Assembly: GCF_001904615.1 (NCBI RefSeq)
Contig: NZ_MRBY01000008.1
Location: 56,364 to 120,363, forward strand
Reading direction: 5' to 3'
From: [Limnothrix rosea] IAM M-220
GTDB taxonomy: Bacteria > Cyanobacteriota > Cyanobacteriia > Cyanobacteriales > MRBY01
Length of the DNA stretch: 64,000 nt
Shown piece after piece: positions 25,512 to 34,076 of the stretch. Under the pieces are notes generated by a model that saw only the letters and a list, made by a program, of their open reading frames with translations, had not been told where the DNA came from and did no database searches. A program made the translations under genes and the position numbers. The first letter of the stretch is position 1, and each line of letters opens with the position of its first letter.

Positions 25512-27806
25512 TTAAGCATGTAAACGACGGGCGATCGCCTGACTCCAGTTTTCAGTCATTGCCTCTACAGAAACATTAATTAGCGTGGTTTCACCAGAAT
25601 TAATCACGAGAGAACCGGAGTTTGTGACTTCACCAATTTGTTTAAAGTTAGCGGCGATCGCCGCGTTGAGTTTGGCTTCAAAGGCGGCTTGATTTGACCC
25701 AGAAACTGACACCAAAATTTGACCGCAGGTTTCACCAAAGAGGGTTGTGTCTAGGCGATCGCCCCCGGCTTCAATATTCACGGTTGCGCCTAAACCTTGA
25801 CCAATACAAGACTCGGCGATCGCCACAGCAAAACCACCTTCTGCAAGGTCATGGGCAGAACTGAGTAACCCTTCAGCCACGCCATCACGCACAACTTTTT
25901 GGACGGCTTTTTCTAGCTCAAAATCAACTTGGGGCGGAATGCCTGCAACGGTGTCATGGATGGTATTGAGATATTCAGAACCACCGAGAGTAACCGCCGC
26001 TTTTGTGCCGAGGAGATAGATTTTGTCACCAGAATTTTGGAACGCCAGACCGCAAACTTTGCCGATATTTTCCACACGTCCCACCATACCGATGACAGGA
26101 GTCGGATAAATCGGTGTAGGTTTGCCATCGCTATCGAGGGTTTCGTTGTAGAGGGAAACATTACCGCCCGTCACCGGCGTATCTAACGCGCGACAAGCTT
26201 CGGAAATGCCCTTACAGGAATTCGCCAATTGCCAATAACCAATGGGTTTTTCGGGACTGCCAAAATTGAGATTATTTGTGATCGCCAGAGGTTCTGCACC
26301 AACACAACTTAAATTGCGGGCTGCTTCTGCCACCGCTGCTTTTGCCCCTTCCAGCGGATTCAAATAAACATAGCGGGGATTGCAATCAGTACAAGCCGCC
26401 ACTCCAATAGTCGAATCATCGGGCTTACCATTCGCAGGACGCACACGGACAACCGCCGCATCTGCACCACCGGGGAATATCACTGTATTGTTTTGCACTT
26501 GGTGATCATATTGACGATATACCCATTTTTTGGAGGCGATCGTCGGCACATCCAGCAAGGTCAACAACACCTCACTCCAAGTCTTGCCATCAATGCCTTT
26601 TTCATCGCAACTCGGCAAAGCATCCACAGACCAAGCCGCTGCTTTTTGAGCATATTCGGGCGGTTCCGCCATCAACTCATGGTGATAAATAGGCGTGTCA
26701 TCGGACAACGCGCTGGCAGGCATTTCTGCGGCAACTTCACCCTTAAACATGATTTTAACGATGGGTTCCTCAATGACTTCCCCCGCCACAACTGCTTTCA
26801 AGCCCCAACGGTGGAAAATGTCAATGAGTTCCTGTTCACGGCCTTTGTGGGCGACGAATAACATCCGCTCTTGGGATTCCGACAATAAATATTCGTAAGG
26901 AACCATGCCTGTTTCGCGCACAGGAATTTTATCGAGGTCGAGCAATACGCCAACTTTTCCTTTCTCTGCCATTTCCGCTGTGGAGCAGGTTAAACCCGCT
27001 GCCCCCATATCCTGAGCCGCGGCCACTGCCCCCGTTTTAAATGCTTCCAAACAAGCTTCAATTAATGATTTTTCGGTAAAAGGATCACCCACTTGAACAG
27101 CCGGGCGATCGTCCATGGAATCATCGGTCAGCTCCGCACTAGCAAAACTTGCACCGCCCATGCCATCACGTCCCGTTGTGGAACCCACATACAAAACAGG
27201 ATTGCCGATTCCGTAGGCTCCCGATTTGATAATTTCTTCGGTTTCCATCAACCCCATCGCCATGGCATTCACCAGAGGATTACCAGAATAAGCCTTATCA
27301 AAATAGACTTCACCACCAACTGTCGGCACTCCCACGCAATTACCATAGTGTGAAATACCCTCTATGACCCCTTCAAAAATGCGGCGAGTTTGGGGATTAT
27401 CGAGGTTACCAAAACGGAGGGAATTGAGGACGGCAATGGGACGCGCACCCATCGTAAAAATATCGCGGAGAATACCACCCACCCCAGTTGCAGCCCCTTG
27501 AAATGGTTCAATAGCCGACGGATGATTGTGGGATTCAATTTTGAACGCGAGATGCAGACCATCCCCCATATCGACTACACCAGCATTTTCACCGGGGCCA
27601 ACTAAAACTCGCTCGCCCTCAGTCGGAAACCCAGAAAGCAAAGGCCGAGAATTCTTATAACAACAGTGCTCAGACCACATCACTCCAAACATTCCCAACT
27701 CAGCACGATTAGGATGGCGACCTAAACGGCTCACAATTTCATCGTATTCTTCGGGCTTGAGTCCTTCTGAGGCGATTTCTGCGGGAGTGAAGGGGCAAGT
27801 GGTCAT
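25512..27806 (-). CDS. purL: Phosphoribosylformylglycinamidine synthase subunit PurL
   Basis: A 764-residue enzyme that converts FGAR and ammonia to FGAM using ATP, in purine synthesis. It is the small-type PurL that works with PurQ and PurS. It has the [17 protein letters not shown] motif, [61 protein letters not shown] and, in the second half, [11 protein letters not shown] and [18 protein letters not shown]. The two AIRS-like halves are complete and the length is normal. It is divergent from the DUF29 gene; purQ and purS are not in the window. Confidence 0.97.
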   Translation of the reverse strand: MTTCPFTPAEIASEGLKPEEYDEIVSRLGRHPNRAELGMFGVMWSEHCCYKNSRPLLSGFPTEGERVLVGPGENAGVVDMGDGLHLAFKIESHNHPSAIEPFQGAATGVGGILRDIFTMGARPIAVLNSLRFGNLDNPQTRRIFEGVIEGISHYGNCVGVPTVGGEVYFDKAYSGNPLVNAMAMGLMETEEIIKSGAYGIGNPVLYVGSTTGRDGMGGASFASAELTDDSMDDRPAVQVGDPFTEKSLIEACLEAFKTGAVAAAQDMGAAGLTCSTAEMAEKGKVGVLLDLDKIPVRETGMVPYEYLLSESQERMLFVAHKGREQELIDIFHRWGLKAVVAGEVIEEPIVKIMFKGEVAAEMPASALSDDTPIYHHELMAEPPEYAQKAAAWSVDALPSCDEKGIDGKTWSEVLLTLLDVPTIASKKWVYRQYDHQVQNNTVIFPGGADAAVVRVRPANGKPDDSTIGVAACTDCNPRYVYLNPLEGAKAAVAEAARNLSCVGAEPLAITNNLNFGSPEKPIGYWQLANSCKGISEACRALDTPVTGGNVSLYNETLDSDGKPTPIYPTPVIGMVGRVENIGKVCGLAFQNSGDKIYLLGTKAAVTLGGSEYLNTIHDTVAGIPPQVDFELEKAVQKVVRDGVAEGLLSSAHDLAEGGFAVAIAESCIGQGLGATVNIEAGGDRLDTTLFGETCGQILVSVSGSNQAAFEAKLNAAIAANFKQIGEVTNSGSLVINSGETTLINVSVEAMTENWSQAIARRLHA

Positions 27807-27950
27807 GGGTTCTGCATCAATAGTTTCTGTAACAGAGATATTGTATCGGCTTCAGGGGATGGATTGATCAGGATAGAGAAAGGCGATCGCCTGTGTTGCT
27901 TAAGTTTGTGGTTATGATGATCGATAGGAGTTTTCAGCAGGTCAACTCAG

Positions 27951-28385
27951 ATGGAAAAGATTCTCTACGAACAAGATTTTGTAATCTGGATCGAGAGCAC
28001 GGTTGAGAAATTAAAAGCAGGAAATTTTTCGGAACTTGATCTAGAGCATTTAATAGACGAGGTGGAATCCTTGGGGAAACGAGATAGGCGAGAACTAAAA
28101 AGTCGTTTAATTACATTATTTGAACATCTTTTAAAACGTCATTATGTGCCAATGCCCAATTGTTATCGAGGCTGGGAAGTGACGATCCGCAGAACCCAAT
28201 CTAAATTAAAAGACTTGTTGGCAGATTCTCCTAGTTTGGGCAATTTACTGGAAGAAATTTATCTGGATTGCTATCGAGAAGCTGTAGCCAATATGTGCAT
28301 TGAATATGATGTTGAATTCCCGCAAGAATATCCTTTTCTCAACACATCAAAAGGTTTACTCGAAGAAGTGAAATTGAATGACTAA
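27951..28385 (+). CDS. DUF29 family protein
   Basis: A 144-residue protein of the DUF29 family, which is expanded in cyanobacteria and of unknown function. The hallmark is the opening LYEQDFVIWIESTVEKLKAG, then FSELDLEHLIDEVESLGKRD, LITLFEHLLKRHYVP and WEVTIRRTQSKL. A second member lies at 42708-43166. It sits just before the first copied Uma2 tail (28417-28508), at the left edge of the toxin-antitoxin region. Confidence 0.85.
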   Translation: MEKILYEQDFVIWIESTVEKLKAGNFSELDLEHLIDEVESLGKRDRRELKSRLITLFEHLLKRHYVPMPNCYRGWEVTIRRTQSKLKDLLADSPSLGNLLEEIYLDCYREAVANMCIEYDVEFPQEYPFLNTSKGLLEEVKLND

Positions 28386-28416
28386 TTGGGAGGCGATCGC
28401 CCTTCTTCTTTTCGTT

Positions 28417-28508
28417 CTACCAAATGCGTTTCATTTTGAGAGAAAAACCCGGAAGCTCAGGAGAACAATTTACAGTTTGAGGATTTCCGAGGATTTACGG
28501 CGATCGCC
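28417..28508 (-). pseudogene. Copied Uma2 3' end, copy 1 of 3 (92 bp)
   Basis: On the minus strand it reads GRSP-stop-ILGNPQTVNCSPELPGFSLK then MKRIW-stop, the last 30 codons of the intact Uma2 gene at 30073-30702 with one in-frame stop. It begins at HIP1 site 28499-28508. Similarity to the Uma2 locus continues about 25 bp past the stop to another HIP1 (28392-28401), so the copied block is framed by HIP1 on both sides. Same length and orientation as the other two copies. Confidence 0.85.
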
Positions 28509-28550
28509 CTCTTAACCAAGCCTCTACAATGAATACAAAAGGAGGGTCAT

Positions 28551-28796
28551 ATGCAAATCACTATTGACTTACCAGCGGATCTCGAAAAAGAACTGATAGC
28601 CAAAGCATCAGAATCCAAACTTCCTCTTCAAACTTTAATTTTGCAGACATTGCGACAAAATACCCAAACAGTCCCTACTGTCATGACTCAGTGGCCACAA
28701 GAAATTCTTGATTTTTATGGCGATTCTGAGTTTCCCGCTTTTGAATCTCACCGAGAAGATCTTGTGCCTCCTCCCGAAGTCGAGTTATTTGAATGA
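28551..28796 (+). CDS. Putative antitoxin of a VapBC-like pair
   Basis: An 81-residue protein. The N-terminus (MQITIDLPADLEKELIAKAS) is a ribbon-helix-helix-type strand and helix seen in many antitoxins, and the acidic tail (FPAFESHREDLVPPPEVELF) would wrap a toxin. A good ribosome site (AAAGGAGG) lies upstream of ATG 28551. Its TGA overlaps the ATG of the following PIN-domain toxin by 4 bp (ATGA), the usual arrangement for antitoxin and toxin. The partner is frameshifted, so this antitoxin may have lost its target. Confidence 0.72.
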   Translation: MQITIDLPADLEKELIAKASESKLPLQTLILQTLRQNTQTVPTVMTQWPQEILDFYGDSEFPAFESHREDLVPPPEVELFE

Positions 28797-29202
28797 AATA
28801 TTTGCTCGATACTTGTGTGATTAGTGATTTTATTATATTAAGGGTGAAATCGGAACCACAGAAGGACTAAAAAAGACATCTCCTCTTGAAATTGCTGTTT
28901 CCACAATTACGGTAATGGAGTTGCGCTATGGACTGGCACTCAATCCACAACGCGCCAAGAAAATCGAATCGGCGATCGCCAGTTTTGTAGAATCTGTTAG
29001 TACCATTCCCTTTAGATATGAAACAGCTGAACAAGCAACCCAGATTCGCGCAGCTTTGAAATCAAAAGGTCAACCCATTGGTGCATATGACGTATTGATT
29101 GCAGCCACGGCTTTAGAACATAACCTCATTATGGTCACCGCAAATCAACGGGAATTTGAACGCGTCCCAGATCTGAAACTTGAAAATTGGCGAGGTAAAT
29201 AG
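28793..29202 (+). pseudogene. PIN-domain (VapC-like) toxin, broken by a 5-bp insertion
   Basis: The frame starts MKYLLDTCVISDFI and then shifts near 28830. Reading GATTTTATTATATTAAGGG without five bases (a near-duplication of ATTAT) restores DFIKGEIGTTEGLKKTSPLE and leads into the rest of the domain. Three acidic PIN residues are intact: Asp of LLDTCV, Glu of VMELRYG and Asp of GAYDVLIAATAL. The VTANQREFERV segment is also normal. Thus a metal-dependent RNase toxin was disabled by one small insertion. Translation from ATG 28915 would give only the C-terminal two thirds. The stop codon lies 4 bp from the second copied Uma2 tail. Confidence 0.82.
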
Positions 29203-29205
29203 CGT

Positions 29206-29297
29206 TTATCAAATGCGTTTCATCTTGAGGGAAAAACCAAGCAGCTCAGGGGAACAATCTACCGTTTCAGGATTTTCGAGGATTTGTGGCGATCGTC
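29206..29297 (-). pseudogene. Copied Uma2 3' end, copy 2 of 3 (92 bp)
   Basis: The minus strand reads RRSPQILENPETVDCSPELL then GFSLKMKRI-stop, closely matching the end of the intact Uma2 protein (GRSPQIFENPETVDCSPELP, GFSLKLKRIW). By eye 11 of 92 bases differ. It starts at a one-base-changed HIP1 (GGCGATCGTC, 29288-29297) and the final Trp codon has become a stop. Its HIP1 end overlaps the last codons of the HEPN gene. Confidence 0.87.
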
Positions 29298-29662
29298 TTA
29301 CTCACTTCATTGAGAAAAACTCTTGTCTTGTGAAGTAGAGGAATAGTTTCAGATTCGTCAAAATCAACAAAATCTGCATAATCCGCTTCATGTCTGCGTT
29401 CGAACAGATCATTGTAGAGTCTCGCTAAATCTTTAGAAATAATGCCAGTTTTGACATAGTTTTTATTAAAAAGACTCCGCACCCCCGTATGTTTTGGAGA
29501 GGATAAACTATCTTTGAGCAGTAGTGCAGACACTGCATAGAAACAACTGTAATACAAACGATTAATACAGCTATTCCAGTTTTTGATAGTCGCTAAGAAT
29601 TGAGCTGCTTGATATGTCTCTTCTGCACGATCCAAACGATATTGAATAATCTCTTTAGACAT
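29267..29662 (-). CDS. HEPN-domain protein (toxin of a HEPN/MNT pair)
   Basis: A 131-residue all-helical HEPN protein. NRLYYSCFYAVSALLLKD and the motif ERRHEADYADF (R-x4-6-H type RNase motif plus the following Tyr) are visible. In HEPN/MNT systems the HEPN member is an RNase or is inactivated by AMP addition from the MNT partner. Its last seven residues (ATNPRKS) are encoded inside the copied Uma2 tail, read in another frame, so its native C-terminus was probably replaced. The start codon overlaps the stop of the MNT gene by 1 bp. Confidence 0.85.
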   Translation of the reverse strand: MSKEIIQYRLDRAEETYQAAQFLATIKNWNSCINRLYYSCFYAVSALLLKDSLSSPKHTGVRSLFNKNYVKTGIISKDLARLYNDLFERRHEADYADFVDFDESETIPLLHKTRVFLNEVSKTIATNPRKS

Positions 29663-29985
29663 TAGGCTGACAGCAAGATCGCATCAGATTTAACAGACTG
29701 ATAAAAAGGAGTTTGCTGAAATTTTGGAGTATGCCAAAGCTGTTTACTGCGAATGATCGAACTAACGACAGTATCTGTTTCCCATTCAATCTCATATAAA
29801 TGATGTCGAATGTTATCCGTTAGCTGCTGATTGACTTTTCCATCAACCAAAATAAGCAAATCCCAATCAGACTCTTCTGTTGCATCACCACGGGCGCGAG
29901 AACCATACAAAAAAACTTCGGCATTTGGTGAAATGCTTTCTACTTCTTGGGTTATACGTTGCAAAAATTCTTTTTGACTCAGCAT
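29662..29985 (-). CDS. Minimal nucleotidyltransferase (MNT) antitoxin
   Basis: A 107-residue nucleotidyltransferase. The catalytic signature is complete: FLYGSRARGDATEESDWDLL, with GS, the two Asp of DWD and a following strand (ILVDGK). MNT proteins transfer AMP groups to the HEPN partner and so neutralise it. It precedes the HEPN gene with a 1-bp overlap, giving an operon. The pair occupies the space between copy 2 of the Uma2 tail and the intact Uma2 gene. Confidence 0.87.
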   Translation of the reverse strand: MLSQKEFLQRITQEVESISPNAEVFLYGSRARGDATEESDWDLLILVDGKVNQQLTDNIRHHLYEIEWETDTVVSSIIRSKQLWHTPKFQQTPFYQSVKSDAILLSA

Positions 29986-30072
29986 TAGGTCTTTCCAGAA
30001 CGAAGAGCTGTCGCAACTCTATTTTAGTGGCTTCAGACAAAATCATATTGACGTGTGATTGCCCTTTTCTCT

Positions 30073-30702
30073 TTACCAAATTCGTTTCAGCTTGAGGGAA
30101 AAACCGGGAAGCTCAGGGGAACAATCAACCGTTTCAGGATTTTCAAAAATTTGTGGCGATCGCCCCGGACGATAAACATGAACAGTTTTATTTTTGCGAT
30201 CCACTAAAAGACCTAAGCGCACGCCATTTTCAATATATTCAGCCATCTTTTCCTGCAAACCTTTTAAAGTGTCGCTGGTTAAAGTGTCGCTGGAAGAACG
30301 TAATTCCACTACAAAATCAGGACAGATGGGTGCAAAGGAAGCTTTCTGTTCATCGGATAGTTGATTCCAGCGCTCAAGCAAAATCCACGAAACATCCGGT
30401 GATCTAATCGCACCATTTGGAAAGGTAAATCCGGTACTGGAATCAAACACTTCACCCATTCCATCACTTTCTGCCCAATTTCCAACTTGTTGAGCGATTT
30501 TTGCATTTCGATTACTGGTATCCGAAAACACTGGTGGCATAACAATTACCTCACCAGTCGCTAGACGTTCGATACGTAAGTCTGGATTGTTTTGACAAAA
30601 CGCATAGAATTGCTCTTCACTCACTTTCCCATCAGGTACACATACCGATAAATCTACAGCCCAAGGAAAATAAGTTGTTGGTAGTATTTGCAATGCTTTC
30701 AT
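30073..30702 (-). CDS. Uma2 family putative endonuclease (DUF820)
   Basis: A 209-residue protein of the Uma2 family, which has a PD-(D/E)xK nuclease-like fold and is heavily expanded in cyanobacteria; its role is unknown. Typical elements: VSEEQFYAFCQNNPDLRIER, GEVIVMPP, SSTGFTFPNGAIRSPDVSWI, CPDFVVELRSSSDTL and GLLVDRKNKTVHVYRPG, with the Asp and Glu-x-Arg of the nuclease core in place. The last 92 bp (30073-30164, from HIP1 to stop) are the parent of two further copies at 29206-29297 and 28417-28508. It appears intact. Confidence 0.86.
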   Translation of the reverse strand: MKALQILPTTYFPWAVDLSVCVPDGKVSEEQFYAFCQNNPDLRIERLATGEVIVMPPVFSDTSNRNAKIAQQVGNWAESDGMGEVFDSSTGFTFPNGAIRSPDVSWILLERWNQLSDEQKASFAPICPDFVVELRSSSDTLTSDTLKGLQEKMAEYIENGVRLGLLVDRKNKTVHVYRPGRSPQIFENPETVDCSPELPGFSLKLKRIW

Positions 30703-30886
30703 CGGCTCTAACCAAAAGTTTTTTGAGCTGCTTTTAGTTTATCAACGGTTTTTATGTGGTGGCGATCGCCCCTTTTTGTAGCGAAGATTATCGATTGGGG
30801 CGTATCAGTTGCAAGCGCATAACCTAAACGAGCATAATCCACAGGTGATAAAACTCTTATTTTGAAAGAATAGCTTTTACAGATCC

Positions 30887-31480
30887 ATGACTCACTCTAC
30901 CGATGCCAAAACCCTGACCAGTTGGATGGCAGGCGAATTTTCTAACTTTGACCAAGCCCTTGCAAACTCGGCTTTGTTTGCCCATATCAAAGTTTGTATG
31001 CGCCCAATGCCTCAGGATTTTTTTGGTGGTTATGGATTGTTTTTAGAGCAAGCCTACAGCTCGGATTTAGGTAATCCTTATCGTTTGCGGGCATTTCAAG
31101 TGAAACCTGTCGATGATCATCTGGAGCTGGTTCACTACAAACCGAAAGAAGAGATCAAAGAAAAATTTTTTGGTGCTTCCCGCGACCTTAGTATTCTCAA
31201 GTCGGTGACGATGGCTGACCTTGAGCCAATGCCTGGTTGTGACATGATTGTGACTTTTGAAAATGGCGCATTTAAGGGAGTCGTGCAGGAAGGTCGTGGT
31301 TGCAAGGTTTTCCGCAACAATCGTGAAAGTTATCTCGACAATCGCTTTGAAATTACCGAGAAAAATCTCATTAGTATTGACCGGGGACGTGACCCAGAAA
31401 CCGATGAAATTGTGTGGGGTTCGCTAGCGGGTGCGTTTGAATTTAAGAAGATTAAGGATTTTTCGTCCGAGGTGGTTTAA
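30887..31480 (+). CDS. cpcT: Phycocyanin bilin lyase CpcT
   Basis: A 197-residue CpeT/CpcT-family chromophore lyase. CpcT attaches phycocyanobilin to Cys-153 (approximately) of the phycocyanin beta subunit. It shows the family's N-terminus LTSWMAGEFSNFDQALANS, the YGLFLEQAYSSDLGNPYRLR block, ADLEPMPGCDMIVTF and VWGSLAGAFEFKK. The length is typical. Its presence shows the organism builds phycobilisomes. A 15-bp tandem duplication overlaps the stop codon (31471-31500). Confidence 0.9.
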   Translation: MTHSTDAKTLTSWMAGEFSNFDQALANSALFAHIKVCMRPMPQDFFGGYGLFLEQAYSSDLGNPYRLRAFQVKPVDDHLELVHYKPKEEIKEKFFGASRDLSILKSVTMADLEPMPGCDMIVTFENGAFKGVVQEGRGCKVFRNNRESYLDNRFEITEKNLISIDRGRDPETDEIVWGSLAGAFEFKKIKDFSSEVV

Positions 31481-31590
31481 ATAAAGGTGATTTAAATAAA
31501 GGTCAGGGCGGCGATCGCCCTTTCGTCGTTGGGAAGCCAAAAATTCAGTCATAATAATCACCTAACGCTCTCGCTGTTTTTAGAGAATAT

Positions 31591-33333
31591 ATGTTGTGTC
31601 TGCTGCGAATCGAAAATTTTGCGCTAATTGATCGCCTCGAACTAGATTGGCGGGCAGGCCTGATGGTGCTTACCGGAGAAACGGGCGCGGGTAAATCGAT
31701 TATTCTCGATGCTATTGATTTGGCGCTGGGGGGTAAGGCCAATGCTCGCATGCTTCGGACTGGTTGCGATCGTGCGTCTATTGAAGCAACTTTTTCTAGC
31801 ACGCCAGAGTTGGAGAAATGGCTAGGGCAACAGGAAATTGATGCGCTCGACGATAAAACGGTGGTGTGCAGCCGTGAATTGAGCGTCGGGAAAAGTTCGT
31901 TGCGTTCTCGCTGTCGGGTGAATGGTGTTGTGCTCAACCAATCGCTGATGGCGGATTTGCGACAACATTTGGTGGAAATTACGGCGCAGGGTCAAACTGT
32001 TGAGCTGATGATCCCTGAGCGGCAACGGATTTTGCTGGACAGTTATGGTGGCACAAAGTTACAAAAACAGGTAGAAAAAGTGGCGATCGCCCACCAAGAC
32101 TATTTAGCGGCAAAACGGCTGATTGACCAACGGCGCACTAGCGAACAGGAACGGTTGCAGCGCTTAGATCTGATCAAATATCAACTGCAAGAGCTGAACG
32201 AAGCGAATTTAGAAAATCCTGACGAACTGGACGAGCTAAAAAATGACGGCGATCGCCTGTCCCATGTGGTGGAGTTGCAGCAGCTTAGTTACCAAACTAA
32301 CCAGATTCTCTATCAAAACGACGGCGGCGATAATCCTGCCGTAGCGGATTTGTTGGGTGATGCGGAAAATTTACTCCAAGAAATGACGGAATACGATCCT
32401 CAACTGGAAAGCATTTTAGAGATGGTGCGCAATGCCCTCACCGAAGTAGTGGAAGCCGGACATCAAATTAGTACCTACGGCGATAGTCTGGACACCGATC
32501 CTGAGCACCTTGCCCAAATCGAAGAACGAATCCGCGAACTGAAACAAATTTGCCGCAAGTATGGCGCAACCCTAGAAGAGGCGATCGCCTATCGAGAAAA
32601 ACTTCAGGGGGAATTGGAAGAACTTACAGGCGGTGGTCAATCCATTGAAGAGTTAGAGCAAGCCTGCCAGTTGAAATTGGAGAGCCTCGAAAATCTTTGT
32701 AGTGAACTGACGGCATTGCGTCAAAAAGCGGCGACCAAACTCGAAAAACAACTGGTCAAAGAATTAAAGCCGCTGGCGATGGAGAAGGTGATTTTTGAAT
32801 GTCGTCTGACACCAGTTAAACCGACTGCCACGGGCGCAGATTTGGTGACTTTTTACTTTAGTCCGAACCCCGGCGAAGCGGTGCAACCCCTCGCGGAAAT
32901 TGCCTCTGGCGGTGAAATGAGCCGTTTTCTCCTCGCCCTCAAAGCCTGTTTCACCCAGAAAAAAAATACTTCTAAAACCTTAGTTTTTGACGAAATCGAT
33001 GCAGGCGTTTCCGGTAAAGTCGCCCAGGCGATCGCCACCAAACTCCACCAACTCAGCCAATTCCACCAAGTGCTTTGCGTCACCCACCAACCCCTGATTG
33101 CGGCCATGGCCGATGCCCATTTCCGCGTGGCGAAAAAAGTGGTGAAACAAAAACAAAACGGCAAAGAACCCCGCACCATTGTGACAGTGGATCAGCTAGA
33201 ACAATTACAAAACCGTCGCGACGAACTGGCTCAACTGACCGGTGGAAATTCAGCAGATGACGCGATTTCCTTTGCAGAGTCCCTTTTATCCCAAGCCGAA
33301 GAACAAAAAATCAAAGTTACCCAATCAAAATGA
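31591..33333 (+). CDS. recN: DNA repair protein RecN
   Basis: A 580-residue SMC-like ATPase acting at double-strand breaks. The Walker A motif is GETGAGKSIILDAI (about residue 30), long coiled coils fill the middle (about 150-360), and the C-terminal ATPase lobe holds the signature ASGGEMSRFLLALK and Walker B TLVFDEIDAGVSG, then CVTHQPLIAAMAD. It has normal length and intact motifs. Spacing from cpcT (110 bp with a HIP1 site) suggests its own promoter. Repeat B lies 26 bp after the stop. Confidence 0.95.
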   Translation: MLCLLRIENFALIDRLELDWRAGLMVLTGETGAGKSIILDAIDLALGGKANARMLRTGCDRASIEATFSSTPELEKWLGQQEIDALDDKTVVCSRELSVGKSSLRSRCRVNGVVLNQSLMADLRQHLVEITAQGQTVELMIPERQRILLDSYGGTKLQKQVEKVAIAHQDYLAAKRLIDQRRTSEQERLQRLDLIKYQLQELNEANLENPDELDELKNDGDRLSHVVELQQLSYQTNQILYQNDGGDNPAVADLLGDAENLLQEMTEYDPQLESILEMVRNALTEVVEAGHQISTYGDSLDTDPEHLAQIEERIRELKQICRKYGATLEEAIAYREKLQGELEELTGGGQSIEELEQACQLKLESLENLCSELTALRQKAATKLEKQLVKELKPLAMEKVIFECRLTPVKPTATGADLVTFYFSPNPGEAVQPLAEIASGGEMSRFLLALKACFTQKKNTSKTLVFDEIDAGVSGKVAQAIATKLHQLSQFHQVLCVTHQPLIAAMADAHFRVAKKVVKQKQNGKEPRTIVTVDQLEQLQNRRDELAQLTGGNSADDAISFAESLLSQAEEQKIKVTQSK

Positions 33334-33358
33334 CGCTAGGTTGCCCAGTTGGTGGATA

Positions 33359-33392
33359 ATCCCCCTAAATCCCCCTTTGTAAGGGGGACTTG
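33359..33392 (+). repeat. Dispersed intergenic repeat B, copy 2 (hairpin-forming)
   Basis: Identical over 34 bp to 3385-3418. The 7-bp stem with TGT loop sits 26 bp past the recN stop, where it could act in transcript ending or stability, although no T-run follows. Confidence 0.75.
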
Positions 33393-33548
33393 GAAGTTTC
33401 CCATTTGCCTCAGTACTATTTAACGTGAGTTTTGCTTAAGCATGCTCGGAAGTACGACGCGGTGAATGGGAGAGCGAGAGATCGGGAGATGTTTCTATGC
33501 AAACAATCCTACTAGCTTTCAAAAAATGCAAATTTTCGTGGCTTCCCC

Positions 33549-33644
33549 GTGTCTCTCCCTCTCCGTGTCTTTACCTCTCAATGTCTTTACCTCTCAATGT
33601 CTTTACCTCTCCGTGTCTTTCCCTCTCCGCGTCTCTTTTTCTCT
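33549..33644 (+). repeat. Six tandem copies of a 16-bp pyrimidine-rich unit
   Basis: Consecutive 16-bp units of the form GTGTCTTTACCTCTCC, starting at 33549, 33565, 33581, 33597, 33613 and 33629, with 1-5 differences each. There are no unique spacers, so this is not a CRISPR array. One strand is almost free of purines apart from the phased G and A positions, so it may adopt an unusual structure. Confidence 0.85.
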
Positions 33645-33680
33645 AGAGAATTTTGGCTACATTCTTATCCATAACTGACG

Positions 33681-34073
33681 TTATTTAGGACGGCTATAAA
33701 TGCAGCCAGATGTACAGGTTTCAAGAATTTCGACAGCACATAAACCCATTAATTTTTTGGCTTCTAATTGCTCATAAATCCATTTGGCGATCGCCTCACT
33801 GGTCGGACTTTCCATCTCCAGAGTTTCATTGAGGTAATAATGATCCAGATAATCCTCTAGCAAAGGTTTCATGGAGGATTTGAGATCACTAAAATCCATC
33901 AACATGCCCTGCTTTGCACCGCTCTCAATGAGGCGATCGCCCCTAATATAAACCCGACAAACCCAACTATGACCATGGAGACGCGCACATTTGCCGTCAT
34001 GGTGGGGGAGGCGATGGGCAGCCTCAAAGCGAAATTCCTTATAAAGTTGCCACTGTTCCATAGGGAAAGCCAA
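33681..34073 (-). CDS. queD: 6-carboxytetrahydropterin synthase family protein (QueD)
   Basis: A 130-residue member of the PTPS/QueD family that makes 6-carboxy-tetrahydropterin from dihydroneopterin triphosphate, in queuosine synthesis. Zinc-binding His residues are seen in FEAAHRLPHH and LHGHSWVC; the catalytic Cys is in GKCARLHGH, and the pterin-anchoring Glu lies in VEILETCTSGC. It begins 3 bp after the leuD stop codon, so it is probably co-transcribed and translationally coupled with leuD. ATG four codons in is an alternative start. Confidence 0.88.
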   Translation of the reverse strand: MAFPMEQWQLYKEFRFEAAHRLPHHDGKCARLHGHSWVCRVYIRGDRLIESGAKQGMLMDFSDLKSSMKPLLEDYLDHYYLNETLEMESPTSEAIAKWIYEQLEAKKLMGLCAVEILETCTSGCIYSRPK

Positions 34074-34076
34074 ACA

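Larger units (their letters stand above)
33334..33680. other. Intergenic region with repeat B and a 16-bp tandem repeat
   Basis: A 347-bp spacer between the convergent recN and queD genes. It contains repeat B (33359-33392) and a pyrimidine-rich tandem array (33549-33644). A purine-rich stretch at about 33468-33490 is complementary in style to the array and could pair with it. No coding frame is called; the frame through the array encodes only repeated Leu/Ser/Val-rich sequence. Confidence 0.65.

Noticed and set aside
33549..33644. Tandem repeat as a possible CRISPR array
   Set aside because: Units are 16 bp, directly adjoining, with no unique spacers and no cas genes anywhere in the window.
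33466..33678. 70-codon plus-strand frame across the 16-bp array
   Set aside because: Its protein is simply the translated tandem repeat.
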